Below the pieces are notes generated by a model, which saw only the letters and a program-made list of their open reading frames with translations, was not told the DNA's origin and did no database searches. From an uncultured Clostridia bacterium (GTDB lineage: Bacteria; Bacillota; Clostridia; Oscillospirales; Ruminococcaceae), in the NCBI GenBank assembly GCA_937894185.1, contig CALCSA010000299.1, positions 1 to 14,731 on the forward strand: a stretch of DNA of 14,731 bases, read 5' to 3'. Made by a program: the position numbers and the translations under genes. Within the stretch, counting starts at the first letter, position 1, and the number at the start of each line of letters is the position of its first letter. Positions 7,851 to 14,089 of the stretch are shown here, piece by piece.

Positions 7851-8454
7851 TCTGACTAACCTCCCGGATAAAATCCTTCCTATGGCGGACCGCACAGCCT
7901 TCCGCCACCACAATTGCCTCAAACTTGCGACAACAATCCTTTACGTCCTGATTGACGATGATGTAATCGTACAGCATGGCCTGCTCCATTTCGGTGCGGG
8001 CCGCTTCCATCCGCAGAGCGATGGCCTTTTCCCCTTCGGTGCCTCGGGATATCAGGCGACGGCGCAGCTCCTGCATGGAAGGGGGCATGACAAAGACAAA
8101 CACCCCTTTGCGGTACTGCTTCTTAATTTTCAGAGCGCCTACCAGCTCGATTTCCAGAATCACGTTGATGCCTTAACACAGCTGTTCTTCCACAGGCCCC
8201 CGGGGGGTACCGTAGTAGTTGCCGCCGTAGCAGGCGTATTCCAGCATGGCATCCTCTGCAATCATCTGCTCAAAGCGCTCTTTGTCCATGAAGTAATAGT
8301 CGACGCCCTCCTGCTCTCCCGGCCGGGGAGCGCGGGTAGTGGCAGAAATGCTGATGGCGCAGTTTGGCTGTGTCTGCATAAACTGTTTGAGCACCGTGCC
8401 CTTTCCCACCCCGGAGGGCCCGGAAAAGACAATCAGAAGCCCCCGCTCAGCCAT
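7843..8454 (-). pseudogene. gmk: guanylate kinase interrupted by an in-frame TAA
   Basis: Guanylate kinase converts GMP to GDP with ATP and is normally essential. The frame starts at ATG 8454, overlapping the end of remA by eight bases. It carries the P-loop GPSGVGKGT (12-20), the GMP-binding region SATTRAPRPGE (38-47) and YGTPRGPVEEQL (81-92). Codon 94 is TAA (8175-8173). The same frame, with no shift, then continues as typical guanylate kinase: INVILEIELVGALKIKK, VFVFVMPPSMQELRRRLISRGTE, RMEAARTEM, YDYIIVNQD, to TAG at 7843. Full length would be 203 residues, the normal size. A CAA-to-TAA change is the simplest origin. The usual DVQGA/EVQGA stretch reads ELVGA here, a further oddity. If the stop is real, the product is a 93-residue fragment lacking half the enzyme. 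Confidence 0.88.
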
Positions 8455-8701
8455 TGGGCACCTCGGATTCGTCCTCCAGCCGGCCGGCCACCGTTTCCGG
8501 CTGCACCGCCGAGAGAATCACGTGGTCGGAATCCATCACAATCACTGCCCGGGTGCGGCGGCCATAGGTAGCGTCGATGAGCATCCCCCGGTCCCGCGCT
8601 TCCTGAATGATCCGCTTGATAGGCGCGGATTCGGGGCTGACGATAGCGATGAGCCGGCTTGCCGAAACCATATTCCCAAACCCGATATTGATCAGCTTCA
8701 C
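8447..8701 (-). CDS. remA: RemA-like regulatory protein (DUF370)
   Basis: An 84-residue protein starting at GTG with an excellent AAGGAGG seven bases upstream. It matches the RemA/YlzA family almost end to end: KLINIGFGNMVSASRLIAIV, SPESAPIKRIIQEARDRG, LIDATYGRRTRAVIVMDSDHVILSAVQPETVAGR. In Bacillus subtilis RemA is a DNA-binding activator of extracellular-matrix and osmoprotection genes. Its conserved arginines (R32-like and R51-like regions) correspond here to the IKRIIQEAR and YGRRTRA stretches. It lies 15 bases after yicC and overlaps gmk by eight bases, the same order as in Bacillus. Confidence 0.92.
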   Translation of the reverse strand: MKLINIGFGNMVSASRLIAIVSPESAPIKRIIQEARDRGMLIDATYGRRTRAVIVMDSDHVILSAVQPETVAGRLEDESEVPNG

Positions 8702-8716
8702 CGATCTGCCTCCTTG

Positions 8717-9595
8717 TTACTCAATGTTTTGCACCTGTTCCCGTATCTTTTCAATCTCGCTTTTTAACTCTACCACAATTTTGGCAATTTCAATATCCTG
8801 CGCCTTGGAACCGATGGTGTTGGCCTCCCGGTTGAATTCCTGCACCAAGAAGTCCATCTTGCGTCCCACCGCCTGCCCTGACTGCAAAAATTCCCGCAGC
8901 TGGGCGATGTGGCTGCGCAGCCGCACCGTCTCCTCGTCCACGGCGATCTTTTCGGCAAAGATGGCGGCCTCGGTGAGGATGCGCTGCTCCTCCATCTGCT
9001 GGTTTTGCAGCACCTCGCTCAGCTTGGCGTACAGCCGGGCCCGGTACTCTTCCACGGTTTTGGGGGAACGCTCCTCCACCTGAGACACATAGCCTTCGAT
9101 GAGGTCCAGCCGCTCCAGAATATCCACCCGCAGCTGTTCCCCTTCGGCAGCCCGCATGGCAAGGTAGTGCTCCAAAGCTTCCTGCGCCACCTGCCGAACC
9201 GCCTCCCACAGGGCGTCTGCATCCAGTTCCACCCGGCGCAGCACAAAAATATCGTGGAAGCGGGCCAGAGAGGACAGAGTGACGTCGTCCTCCACCTGCA
9301 GCTCCTGAGAAAGGCCCCGCAAAGCCTCCAGATATCCCTTGGCCAAAGGCGTGTTGATCTGGACCTGAGCATCCGGCTCCTCCAGAGAGACAACGGTGAG
9401 GCTCACATCTACTTTGCCCCGGGACACCTGCCCATAGACAAGGGACTTGAGCTTTTCCTCCAGATAGGCCATGGAGCGGGGAACCCGGGCCGAAAATTCA
9501 AAAAACCGATGGTTCACCGAGCGGATTTCCACCGAGATTTCCCTGCCGCCTATCAGTTGCTGGGCTTTGCCGTAGCCGGTCATGCTGCTTATCAT
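8717..9595 (-). CDS. yicC: YicC/YloC-family endoribonuclease
   Basis: A 292-residue protein of normal family length. It starts MISSMTGYGKA, close to the family start MIRSMTGYG, and has SVNHRFFEFSARVPRSM at 27-43. The C-terminal part (about 210-292) holds the family signature GRKMDFLVQEFNREANTIGSKAQD followed by IVVELKSEIEKIREQVQNIE. YicC proteins have been described as RNA-cleaving enzymes acting on structured or small RNAs. The start at 9595 follows a GGAGAGGG-like site that overlaps one arm of a small hairpin (9612-9627). It is the first gene of the yicC-remA-gmk-rpoZ-priA-def-rsmE series. Confidence 0.93.
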   Translation of the reverse strand: MISSMTGYGKAQQLIGGREISVEIRSVNHRFFEFSARVPRSMAYLEEKLKSLVYGQVSRGKVDVSLTVVSLEEPDAQVQINTPLAKGYLEALRGLSQELQVEDDVTLSSLARFHDIFVLRRVELDADALWEAVRQVAQEALEHYLAMRAAEGEQLRVDILERLDLIEGYVSQVEERSPKTVEEYRARLYAKLSEVLQNQQMEEQRILTEAAIFAEKIAVDEETVRLRSHIAQLREFLQSGQAVGRKMDFLVQEFNREANTIGSKAQDIEIAKIVVELKSEIEKIREQVQNIE

Positions 9596-9611
9596 GATGA
9601 TACCGCCCTCT

Positions 9612-9627
9612 CCCGCGTTTAGGCGGG
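9612..9627 (-). promoter_or_regulatory. small hairpin over the yicC ribosome binding site
   Basis: CCCGC (9612-9616 as read on the plus strand) pairs perfectly with GCGGG (9623-9627) around a six-base loop. The arm nearer yicC merges into the GGGAGAGGG purine run that should bind the ribosome, so folding could reduce yicC translation. This is a prediction from pairing alone. Confidence 0.35.
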
Positions 9628-9724
9628 CCGATAGATTTTATACAGTCCCTTTGCCGCAACAGAAAACCCCTTGGAATCCGGCTTCTGCCTCCACGACAAT
9701 ACAGATCATTCAAATAACCTTTGG

Positions 9725-9756
9725 GCCGGTTCCGATGGGGAATCGGTCAACCCGGC
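9725..9756 (-). promoter_or_regulatory. nested hairpin in the yicC operon leader
   Basis: Two stacked stems share an axis: GCCGG (9725-9729) with CCGGC (9752-9756), and inside it CCGAT (9732-9736) with ATCGG (9742-9746) closing a five-base loop. It lies about midway in the roughly 200-base untranslated leader between the promoter and yicC. I do not recognise a known riboswitch or protein-leader motif. No T run follows, so it is not an intrinsic terminator. Confidence 0.4.
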
Positions 9757-9810
9757 TTTGATCATTCCGACAATCTCCACTCCTCTAAAGGCGCATGCCA
9801 GAGTAATATT

Positions 9811-9839
9811 ATTCTACTATACCCGGTGGGGGCTGTCAA
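9811..9839 (-). promoter_or_regulatory. sigma-A-type promoter for the yicC operon
   Basis: On the minus strand a perfect -35 TTGACA (9839-9834) is separated by 17 bases from a -10 TAGAAT (9816-9811). Transcription would start near 9804, about 200 bases before yicC, giving a long leader. The -35 begins only ten bases after the lplA stop codon. Confidence 0.75.
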
Positions 9840-9848
9840 CCAAATCGG

Positions 9849-10826
9849 CTAAAACAAAGAGAGGAGCTGCTCCATGGAAATACCGTGAATATACTGGCCC
9901 AAATCCACTTGGGAAAGGGCCTGCTCAATGGCTTCCCGCCGGTGGAGCACTCCGGTGAGAAGCTGCTCCAGCCCGGCGATTTCCTCCATACCGAAGAAGT
10001 CGCCAAAGATTTTGACCTTTTCCATCACCCCTGCGCTGACCGAAAGCCGAACATCCACCGTGCCAAAATCAAACCGCTGGTCCTTTTGCAGGTCATAAGT
10101 AGGGGAATAGCCAAAGTTCCACTCCCAGGTGGCGTATTTTTCGTCCGCCAGCTTCCGCACCGCCGCGATTTCTTCTTGGGTGAGGCGGCGCTCCACCACA
10201 TCGAGGCGGCTGCGCAGGTAGAAGTCGTACAGGCGGCGCAGAAACTCCTCCGGGCCCATTTTCTCCGGCAGATGCTCCACCAGATTGGTGACCCGGCTGC
10301 GGACACTCTTGATTCCCTTGCTGGAGATTTTGGCCTGATTGGGGCGCAGAACTCCCGCCAGATCCCCCACGCTGACATCGTACAGCAAGGTGCCGTGGTG
10401 CATGATTCTGCCGTTTTTGGAAGCCTGAGCATTGCCGGAAATCTTCATCCCCTCCACCGTCAGGTCATTGCGGCCGGAAAGCTGGGCCACCACCCCCATC
10501 TCAGCCAAAAAGGCGATGACAGGCCCGGCGAACTCGGCATAGCCCCCAAAATCGTCCTCGCCCTGCTCTTTGATGACGGTGTAGTTGACATTGCCCAAAT
10601 CGTGAAAGACGGCTCCCCCGCCCGACATCCTGCGGTTGACCGAAATGTTTTTTTCCCGGGCGTAGTCCATATCCACTTCTTCCACGGCATTTTGGTTCCG
10701 GCCAATGATCACCGCCCGGGCGTTGCGCCAAAGAAGAATAAACTCTCCGGTCAGCCGGGTGAGGACGTATTCCTCCAAAGCCAGATTAAAAGCAGGATCG
10801 GTGGACTCGTTGTAAATAAGATACAT
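9849..10826 (-). CDS. lplA: lipoate-protein ligase A
   Basis: A 325-residue enzyme that activates lipoate with ATP and transfers it to lysines of target proteins such as the H protein of glycine cleavage or 2-oxoacid dehydrogenase E2 subunits. The large catalytic domain shows RRMSGGGAVFHDLGNVNY (65-82) and MKISGNAQ (127-134), with K128 the expected catalytic lysine. The small C-terminal accessory domain is present (about 245-325, starting around LQKDQRFDFGTVDVRLSV). The ATG at 10826 is chosen over one at 10895 because AAAGGAG lies about nine bases upstream and the family starts like MYLIYNESTDPAFNLALEEY. It is probably a single-gene unit, divergent from tRNA-Val. No target protein gene is in the window. 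Confidence 0.93.
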   Translation of the reverse strand: MYLIYNESTDPAFNLALEEYVLTRLTGEFILLWRNARAVIIGRNQNAVEEVDMDYAREKNISVNRRMSGGGAVFHDLGNVNYTVIKEQGEDDFGGYAEFAGPVIAFLAEMGVVAQLSGRNDLTVEGMKISGNAQASKNGRIMHHGTLLYDVSVGDLAGVLRPNQAKISSKGIKSVRSRVTNLVEHLPEKMGPEEFLRRLYDFYLRSRLDVVERRLTQEEIAAVRKLADEKYATWEWNFGYSPTYDLQKDQRFDFGTVDVRLSVSAGVMEKVKIFGDFFGMEEIAGLEQLLTGVLHRREAIEQALSQVDLGQYIHGISMEQLLSLF

Positions 10827-10889
10827 TGGCTCTGCTCCTTTGCTTTTTCCGTTGTGCAGGAAATTTCTTTGAGAAATGCAAAAAAGGAC

Positions 10890-10918
10890 TTGCATTTATA
10901 GGTGTTTTTTACTATAAT
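10890..10918 (+). promoter_or_regulatory. promoter of the tRNA-Val gene
   Basis: TTGCAT (10890-10895) and a perfect TATAAT (10913-10918) are separated by 17 bases. The expected start is about 20 bases before the mature tRNA 5' end. The minus-strand lplA promoter must lie in the same stretch, so the two divergent promoters probably overlap here. Confidence 0.7.
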
Positions 10919-10945
10919 AGCATATGCGGTCAAGATATTGAAAGC

Positions 10946-11022
10946 GGGGATATAGCTCAGCTGGTTAGAGCGCACGCTTCACATGCGTGAGGTCATGGGT
11001 TCGAGTCCCCTTATCCCCACCA
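10946..11022 (+). tRNA. tRNA-Val (anticodon CAC)
   Basis: A complete cloverleaf can be drawn. The acceptor stem is GGGGATA (10946-10952) with TATCCCC (11012-11018), and the D arm is GCTC...GAGC. The anticodon stem CACGC/GCGTG has loop TTCACAT, giving anticodon CAC (valine, codon GTG). The T arm has loop TTCGAGT. One T-stem position is a T-C mismatch. Discriminator A is at 11019 and an encoded CCA at 11020-11022. Confidence 0.96.
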
Positions 11023-11024
11023 CG

Positions 11025-11066
11025 GTATCCCAACAGGGGTACTTACCAAGTGACATTGCGCGTCAC
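11025..11066 (+). other. two hairpins in the tRNA-Val 3' trailer
   Basis: GTATCCC (11025-11031) pairs with GGGGTAC (11036-11042) around a four-base loop AACA, and GTGAC (11050-11054) pairs with GTCAC (11062-11066). They stand between the mature tRNA end and the terminator, and may guide 3' processing of the precursor. Confidence 0.5.
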
Positions 11067-11072
11067 TCTAAG

Positions 11073-11109
11073 AAAATACCGATATTCTTAACGGAATGTC
11101 GGTATTTTT
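11073..11109 (+). terminator. intrinsic terminator of the tRNA-Val transcript
   Basis: A 15-pair stem (11073-11087 with 11094-11108, one T-G wobble) closes a six-base loop. The descending arm ends in TTTTT, followed by further T-rich sequence. Confidence 0.85.
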
Positions 11110-11140
11110 GTTTTGCTTTCAAAGGGAATTGATCTAGTTC

Positions 11141-11169
11141 TTGACAAGCAGAAAAGCGCATGCTAAAAT
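11141..11169 (+). promoter_or_regulatory. promoter of the TetR-family gene
   Basis: A perfect -35 TTGACA (11141-11146), a 17-base spacer and a -10 TAAAAT (11164-11169, five of six consensus bases). The start of transcription would fall inside the palindromic operator that follows. Confidence 0.8.
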
Positions 11170-11181
11170 GAACAATGTTCA
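11169..11181 (+). promoter_or_regulatory. palindromic operator, probably for TetR autorepression
   Basis: TGAACAATGTTCA is a perfect 13-base inverted repeat around a central base. It begins at the last base of the -10 box and ends five bases before GGAGG. A repressor bound here would block polymerase. Palindromes of this size next to their own gene are typical of TetR-family operators. Confidence 0.65.
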
Positions 11182-11196
11182 GTTTGGAGGTTTATT

Positions 11197-11754
11197 ATGA
11201 ATAGAGCGATTACTTCCAGAGGGGCGATTCTTTCAGCAGGGAAAGAAATTGTTGTTCAATCAGGTATACAGGGGCTGAATATGAGAGATGTGGCGCAAAA
11301 ATGCGGTGTTTCTGTGGGATCGATTTACAACTATTTCCCATCAAAAAGTGATTTGGTGGTTGCAACCATTGAGTCTGTTTGGACGGAAATGATGCACAAT
11401 TCCCAAGGCTGCAATTCCCAATGCAATTTTACCGAAAGTGTTTTGTCTTTGTTCCACAATGTGCAAAAAGGTTGCAAAAAGTATCCTTCTTTTTTTAGCG
11501 CTCATTCCATCAGTGTTGCTGCCCTTGACAAGAGCAAAGGCCGGGAAGTGATGAATCAATACTTCGCCCACATAAAAAACGGATTGCTGGAATCACTCCA
11601 GCACGATCAAGGCATAAGAAAGGATGCTTTCTCCAAGCAATTCACAAAACCGGATTTTGTTGACTTTGTTTTCTCCAATATCATTACACTGTTGGCGGAA
11701 GAAGCAAAGTCGTGTGATTTTTTGCTGGAAATTGTGAATCGCACCATTTATTAA
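11197..11754 (+). CDS. TetR/AcrR-family transcriptional repressor
   Basis: A 185-residue protein of normal family length with GGAGG six bases before its ATG. The N-terminal DNA-binding domain is typical: ILSAGKEIVVQSGIQGLNMRDVAQKCGVSVGSIYNYFPSKSDLV (11-54), with the recognition helix VSVGSIYNYF. The C-terminal ligand-binding half is poorly conserved and does not identify the inducer. It contains C70 and C74 (QGCNSQC) and C92, which might sense metal or redox state but could be incidental. A palindromic operator overlaps its own promoter, which suggests autorepression. The next gene, 79 bases downstream without an intervening terminator, is a membrane protein and is the likely regulated partner. 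Confidence 0.9.
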   Translation: MNRAITSRGAILSAGKEIVVQSGIQGLNMRDVAQKCGVSVGSIYNYFPSKSDLVVATIESVWTEMMHNSQGCNSQCNFTESVLSLFHNVQKGCKKYPSFFSAHSISVAALDKSKGREVMNQYFAHIKNGLLESLQHDQGIRKDAFSKQFTKPDFVDFVFSNIITLLAEEAKSCDFLLEIVNRTIY

Positions 11755-11833
11755 GCCAGCCTTTTGCCCATCCTTTGGCGGGTATTTGCAGAAATTAAAC
11801 TGAATATTCACTGAATATTTTGGAGGTTTACGG

Positions 11834-12499
11834 ATGCAAGCAATAATGGAAACTTCATTTGACGTAGTATATCTAACCACAGTAGTTACCCTTGGAATTC
11901 TTATGATAAAAAATTCTAAGGGCAACAGACAATACACACTGTTTGGCATTATGGCAGTTGTACTTGGCGCGGGCGATTCCTTTCATCTTATTCCCCGTGC
12001 GATTGCATTATGCACAACCGGACTTGAAAATTTTACGGTCCCGTTGGGAATCGGCAAATTTATCACCTCAATTACCATGACTGTTTTTTATATCTTGCTT
12101 TACTACGTCTGGAGAAAGCGCTATAACATCAGCGGAAAACAAGGTATTACCCTAACTGTTTATCTGCTTGCTGCTGCGCGAATTATTTTGTGCTTATTCC
12201 CGCAGAATGCTTGGACAAGTGCCAATGCGCCTTTGTCGTGGGGGATTTACAGAAATATTCCTTTTGCCCTCATGGGTCTGCTGATTGTGGTTCTGTTTTA
12301 TCAAAGTGCAAAAGAGCACAACGACAAATCGTTCCGATTTATGTGGCTTACCATTGTATTAAGCTTTGCCTTTTACATCCCGGTTGTGTTGTGGGCAGAT
12401 GTAAACCCACTGATTGGGATGCTTATGATTCCAAAAACCTGTGCCTATGTCTGGACGGTTTGGATTGGATACAGTGATATGAAAAGAATTATAAAATAA
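11834..12499 (+). CDS. seven-helix membrane protein of unknown function
   Basis: A 221-residue integral membrane protein. Seven hydrophobic segments can be drawn at about 8-27, 34-56, 70-98, 107-123, 142-158, 168-190 and 192-213. The longest soluble stretches are short. A conspicuous polar motif, GAGDSFHLIPR (46-56), lies at the end of the second helix and may be a functional site. I do not recognise the family with confidence; it does not look like an ABC, MFS or SMR transporter. The ATG is preceded by TTGGAGG at good spacing. Just upstream, CTGAATATT occurs twice (11800-11808 and 11811-11819). Its placement behind a TetR gene suggests it is induced by a small molecule, perhaps as a transporter, sensor or lipid-modifying protein. 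Confidence 0.75.
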   Translation: MQAIMETSFDVVYLTTVVTLGILMIKNSKGNRQYTLFGIMAVVLGAGDSFHLIPRAIALCTTGLENFTVPLGIGKFITSITMTVFYILLYYVWRKRYNISGKQGITLTVYLLAAARIILCLFPQNAWTSANAPLSWGIYRNIPFALMGLLIVVLFYQSAKEHNDKSFRFMWLTIVLSFAFYIPVVLWADVNPLIGMLMIPKTCAYVWTVWIGYSDMKRIIK

Positions 12500-12586
12500 T
12501 GGAATATTTCTTGTCCCATACGGCCCAATTCGAGGATACGGCACCCTGATTTATCTCTGTGTTTTCCCTCCTCTCACTGCAGGCAA

Positions 12587-12616
12587 TAGTCAAAACATAC
12601 AAATCATTGCTATGAT
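12587..12616 (+). promoter_or_regulatory. candidate promoter of the PTS operon
   Basis: TAGTCA (12587-12592) and TATGAT (12611-12616) are 18 bases apart. The -10 matches five of six consensus bases and the -35 four. It would give a transcript that includes the whole RAT and terminator. No clear CcpA operator (cre) was seen nearby. Confidence 0.35.
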
Positions 12617-12674
12617 TTTTATGTAATATTCGAATGGAATTGTGGATGAATTTATGGTAAATTTACTAGTGTAA

Positions 12675-12703
12675 GGATTGTTACTGTTACGGCAGGCAAA
12701 ACC
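12675..12703 (+). promoter_or_regulatory. RAT: ribonucleic antiterminator of the LicT/BglG type
   Basis: The stretch GGATTGTTACTG...GGCAGGCAAAACC closely matches the remembered RNA target of LicT/SacY/BglG antiterminators. It shares its right half with the left arm of the following terminator. When the antiterminator protein binds and stabilises the RAT hairpin, the terminator cannot form. It lies 212 bases before the gene for just such a protein. Confidence 0.9.
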
Positions 12704-12728
12704 TCTTGTGGGTTTTGCCTGTTTTTTT
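12693..12728 (+). terminator. RAT-overlapping intrinsic terminator in the PTS operon leader
   Basis: CAGGCAAAACC (12693-12703) pairs perfectly over 11 bases with GGTTTTGCCTG (12711-12721), seven-base loop, followed by seven T. The first arm is also the 3' half of the RAT, so the two structures exclude each other. This terminator should be on by default and stop transcription before the antiterminator gene. Confidence 0.92.
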
Positions 12729-12914
12729 GTAGTATGAAGGAGTGTTTGTCCATGCTACCCATTGTACAAAGCGTGTAGCTGGTGGAATCCCCGTCAGCGC
12801 TTAAAATTTAGCACTTATAGGGCGCACAAATACCTCAGGTTCCATAAAAAATAACTGTTTGAATCCGGTATTTACATAAACATGGAATCTGGCAGCGAAG
12901 GGGGTAGAATTTTG
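12729..12914 (+). other. leader between terminator and antiterminator gene
   Basis: No full gene is visible. ATG at 12752, nine bases after AAGGAG, opens a frame of only eight codons ending at TAG 12778; the same frame can also start at 12734 (14 codons). It might be a leader peptide or chance. The quasi-palindromic run GCTTAAAATTTAGC lies near 12799-12812. ATG at 12882 is in frame with the antiterminator but lacks a good ribosome binding site and would add 11 untypical residues. Confidence 0.35.
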
Positions 12915-13781
12915 ATGGAAGCGCAAATACTCAAAGTCGTTAACAACAACGTATTGATTATCCTTGATGAAAAAGGCGACGAAGCGGTCGCAATGGGCCG
13001 AGGAATTGGATTTAAAAAGAAATCCGGTGAAGTGATTCCTTATGACAAAATAGAAAAAGTCTTTGTCCTTTCGGAAAAAGAGCTAAACAACAAGCTGCAA
13101 CAGCTTATCAGTGTTTTGCCTGCAGAACATTTTATGTTAAGTGAAAAAATCATACAATGCATAAAATCTGTGACCAACTGGAGTCTCAGCGACAATATTT
13201 ATATTACCTTAACCGACCATATCTCTGCCGCTATCTATAGGCACAACCAAAATATTCACCTGGAAAACGCATTGCACTGGGATATCAAACACCTATACCC
13301 GGAAGAATACATCCTTGGCAAAAAAGCGCTGGATATTATTGAAGCAGAATGCGGCATCCAGTTTCCCAGCGACGAAGCGTCTTATATCGCAATGCACCTT
13401 GTAAACGCCAGACTAAACACAGACGGCAATATGGAATTTGTGCATAAGGTCACCAAGCTGATTCGGGAAATCACCAACATCATACGATACCACTTTCATT
13501 TTGAGCACGCTTTGGAATCGGGGGAGTATTACCAGCTTATTAACTACATCAAAACGCTGGCGCCCCAAATCTTTCGCCAGTCCACCAATAAAAAATCGTT
13601 TTTAGAACTGTTTGATGTGATTCAAACCCATTACGCGGAGATTTATCCCTGCGTAAAAAAGATTCAAAAACATATAGAAACTCAGTACTCGTATTCATTA
13701 ACCGGCGAAGAAATGCTATCCATTTCCATTTGCATTTCTCAGCTTAAAAACCAGTTTACGGACCTATCCGAGCATTCATAG
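12915..13781 (+). CDS. BglG/LicT-family transcription antiterminator with degenerate PRD2
   Basis: A 288-residue RNA-binding antiterminator. The start at 12915 has AAGGGGGT about nine bases upstream and gives the family start MEAQILKVVNNNVLIILDEKG. The RNA-binding CAT domain is residues 1-55 (MGRGIGFKKKSG at 27-38). PRD1 (about 65-170) keeps both phosphorylatable histidines, H102 in LTDHI and H161 in YIAMHLVNA. PRD2 (about 175-288) does not. The family THLKFFAQ reads NYIKTLAP (tyrosine 211 at the histidine), and YLTIHI reads SISICI (cysteine 273). In LicT, HPr phosphorylates the PRD2 histidines to activate, and Enzyme II phosphorylates PRD1 to inactivate. This protein should therefore respond mainly through PRD1. 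A matching RAT/terminator precedes it and ptsH/ptsI-like genes follow, so it probably controls its own operon. Confidence 0.93.
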   Translation: MEAQILKVVNNNVLIILDEKGDEAVAMGRGIGFKKKSGEVIPYDKIEKVFVLSEKELNNKLQQLISVLPAEHFMLSEKIIQCIKSVTNWSLSDNIYITLTDHISAAIYRHNQNIHLENALHWDIKHLYPEEYILGKKALDIIEAECGIQFPSDEASYIAMHLVNARLNTDGNMEFVHKVTKLIREITNIIRYHFHFEHALESGEYYQLINYIKTLAPQIFRQSTNKKSFLELFDVIQTHYAEIYPCVKKIQKHIETQYSYSLTGEEMLSISICISQLKNQFTDLSEHS

Positions 13782-13814
13782 CGGCCCATCCACTTGAAGA
13801 AAGGAAGAGATAAA

Positions 13815-14072
13815 ATGCAAAAGTTTGTATATGTACTGACGGATCCTCTGGGCATACACGCCAGGCCCGCGGGATTACTGGTAAAAAAAGCGGCGGAATA
13901 CCGTTCCAAGGTTCTGGTTAGAAAGGATGAAAAGACGGCTGATGCAAGCAAACTGTTTTCTTTGATGAGTCTGGCGGCAAAATGTGGCCATGAAATTGAA
14001 TTTATCATCGAGGGAGAGGACGAAGTGGCCGCAGCAAAGGCTCTTGAGGAATTTGTAACATTCAATTTTTAA
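13815..14072 (+). CDS. HPr-family phosphocarrier protein lacking Ser46
   Basis: An 85-residue HPr, the small protein that carries phosphate from Enzyme I to sugar-specific Enzyme II. The start at 13815 has AAGGAAG upstream and gives MQKFVYVLTDPLGIHARPAG, with the phospho-acceptor His15. The region around position 46 is DASKLFSLMSLAAKCG. Aligned to the Bacillus sequence KSIMGVMSLG, Ser45-Lys46 replaces Lys45-Ser46, so the Ser46 phosphorylated by HPr kinase for catabolite repression is absent or displaced. It lies 33 bases after the antiterminator and 17 bases before Enzyme I. It is probably a specialised paralogue rather than the main cellular HPr, but no second copy is visible to prove this. 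Confidence 0.9.
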   Translation: MQKFVYVLTDPLGIHARPAGLLVKKAAEYRSKVLVRKDEKTADASKLFSLMSLAAKCGHEIEFIIEGEDEVAAAKALEEFVTFNF

Positions 14073-14089
14073 AGCACGGGGGCGATAAG

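Noticed and set aside
9885..10901. Open frame of 338 codons on the plus strand
   Set aside because: It is a shadow of lplA on the opposite strand; only the lplA frame shows family motifs.
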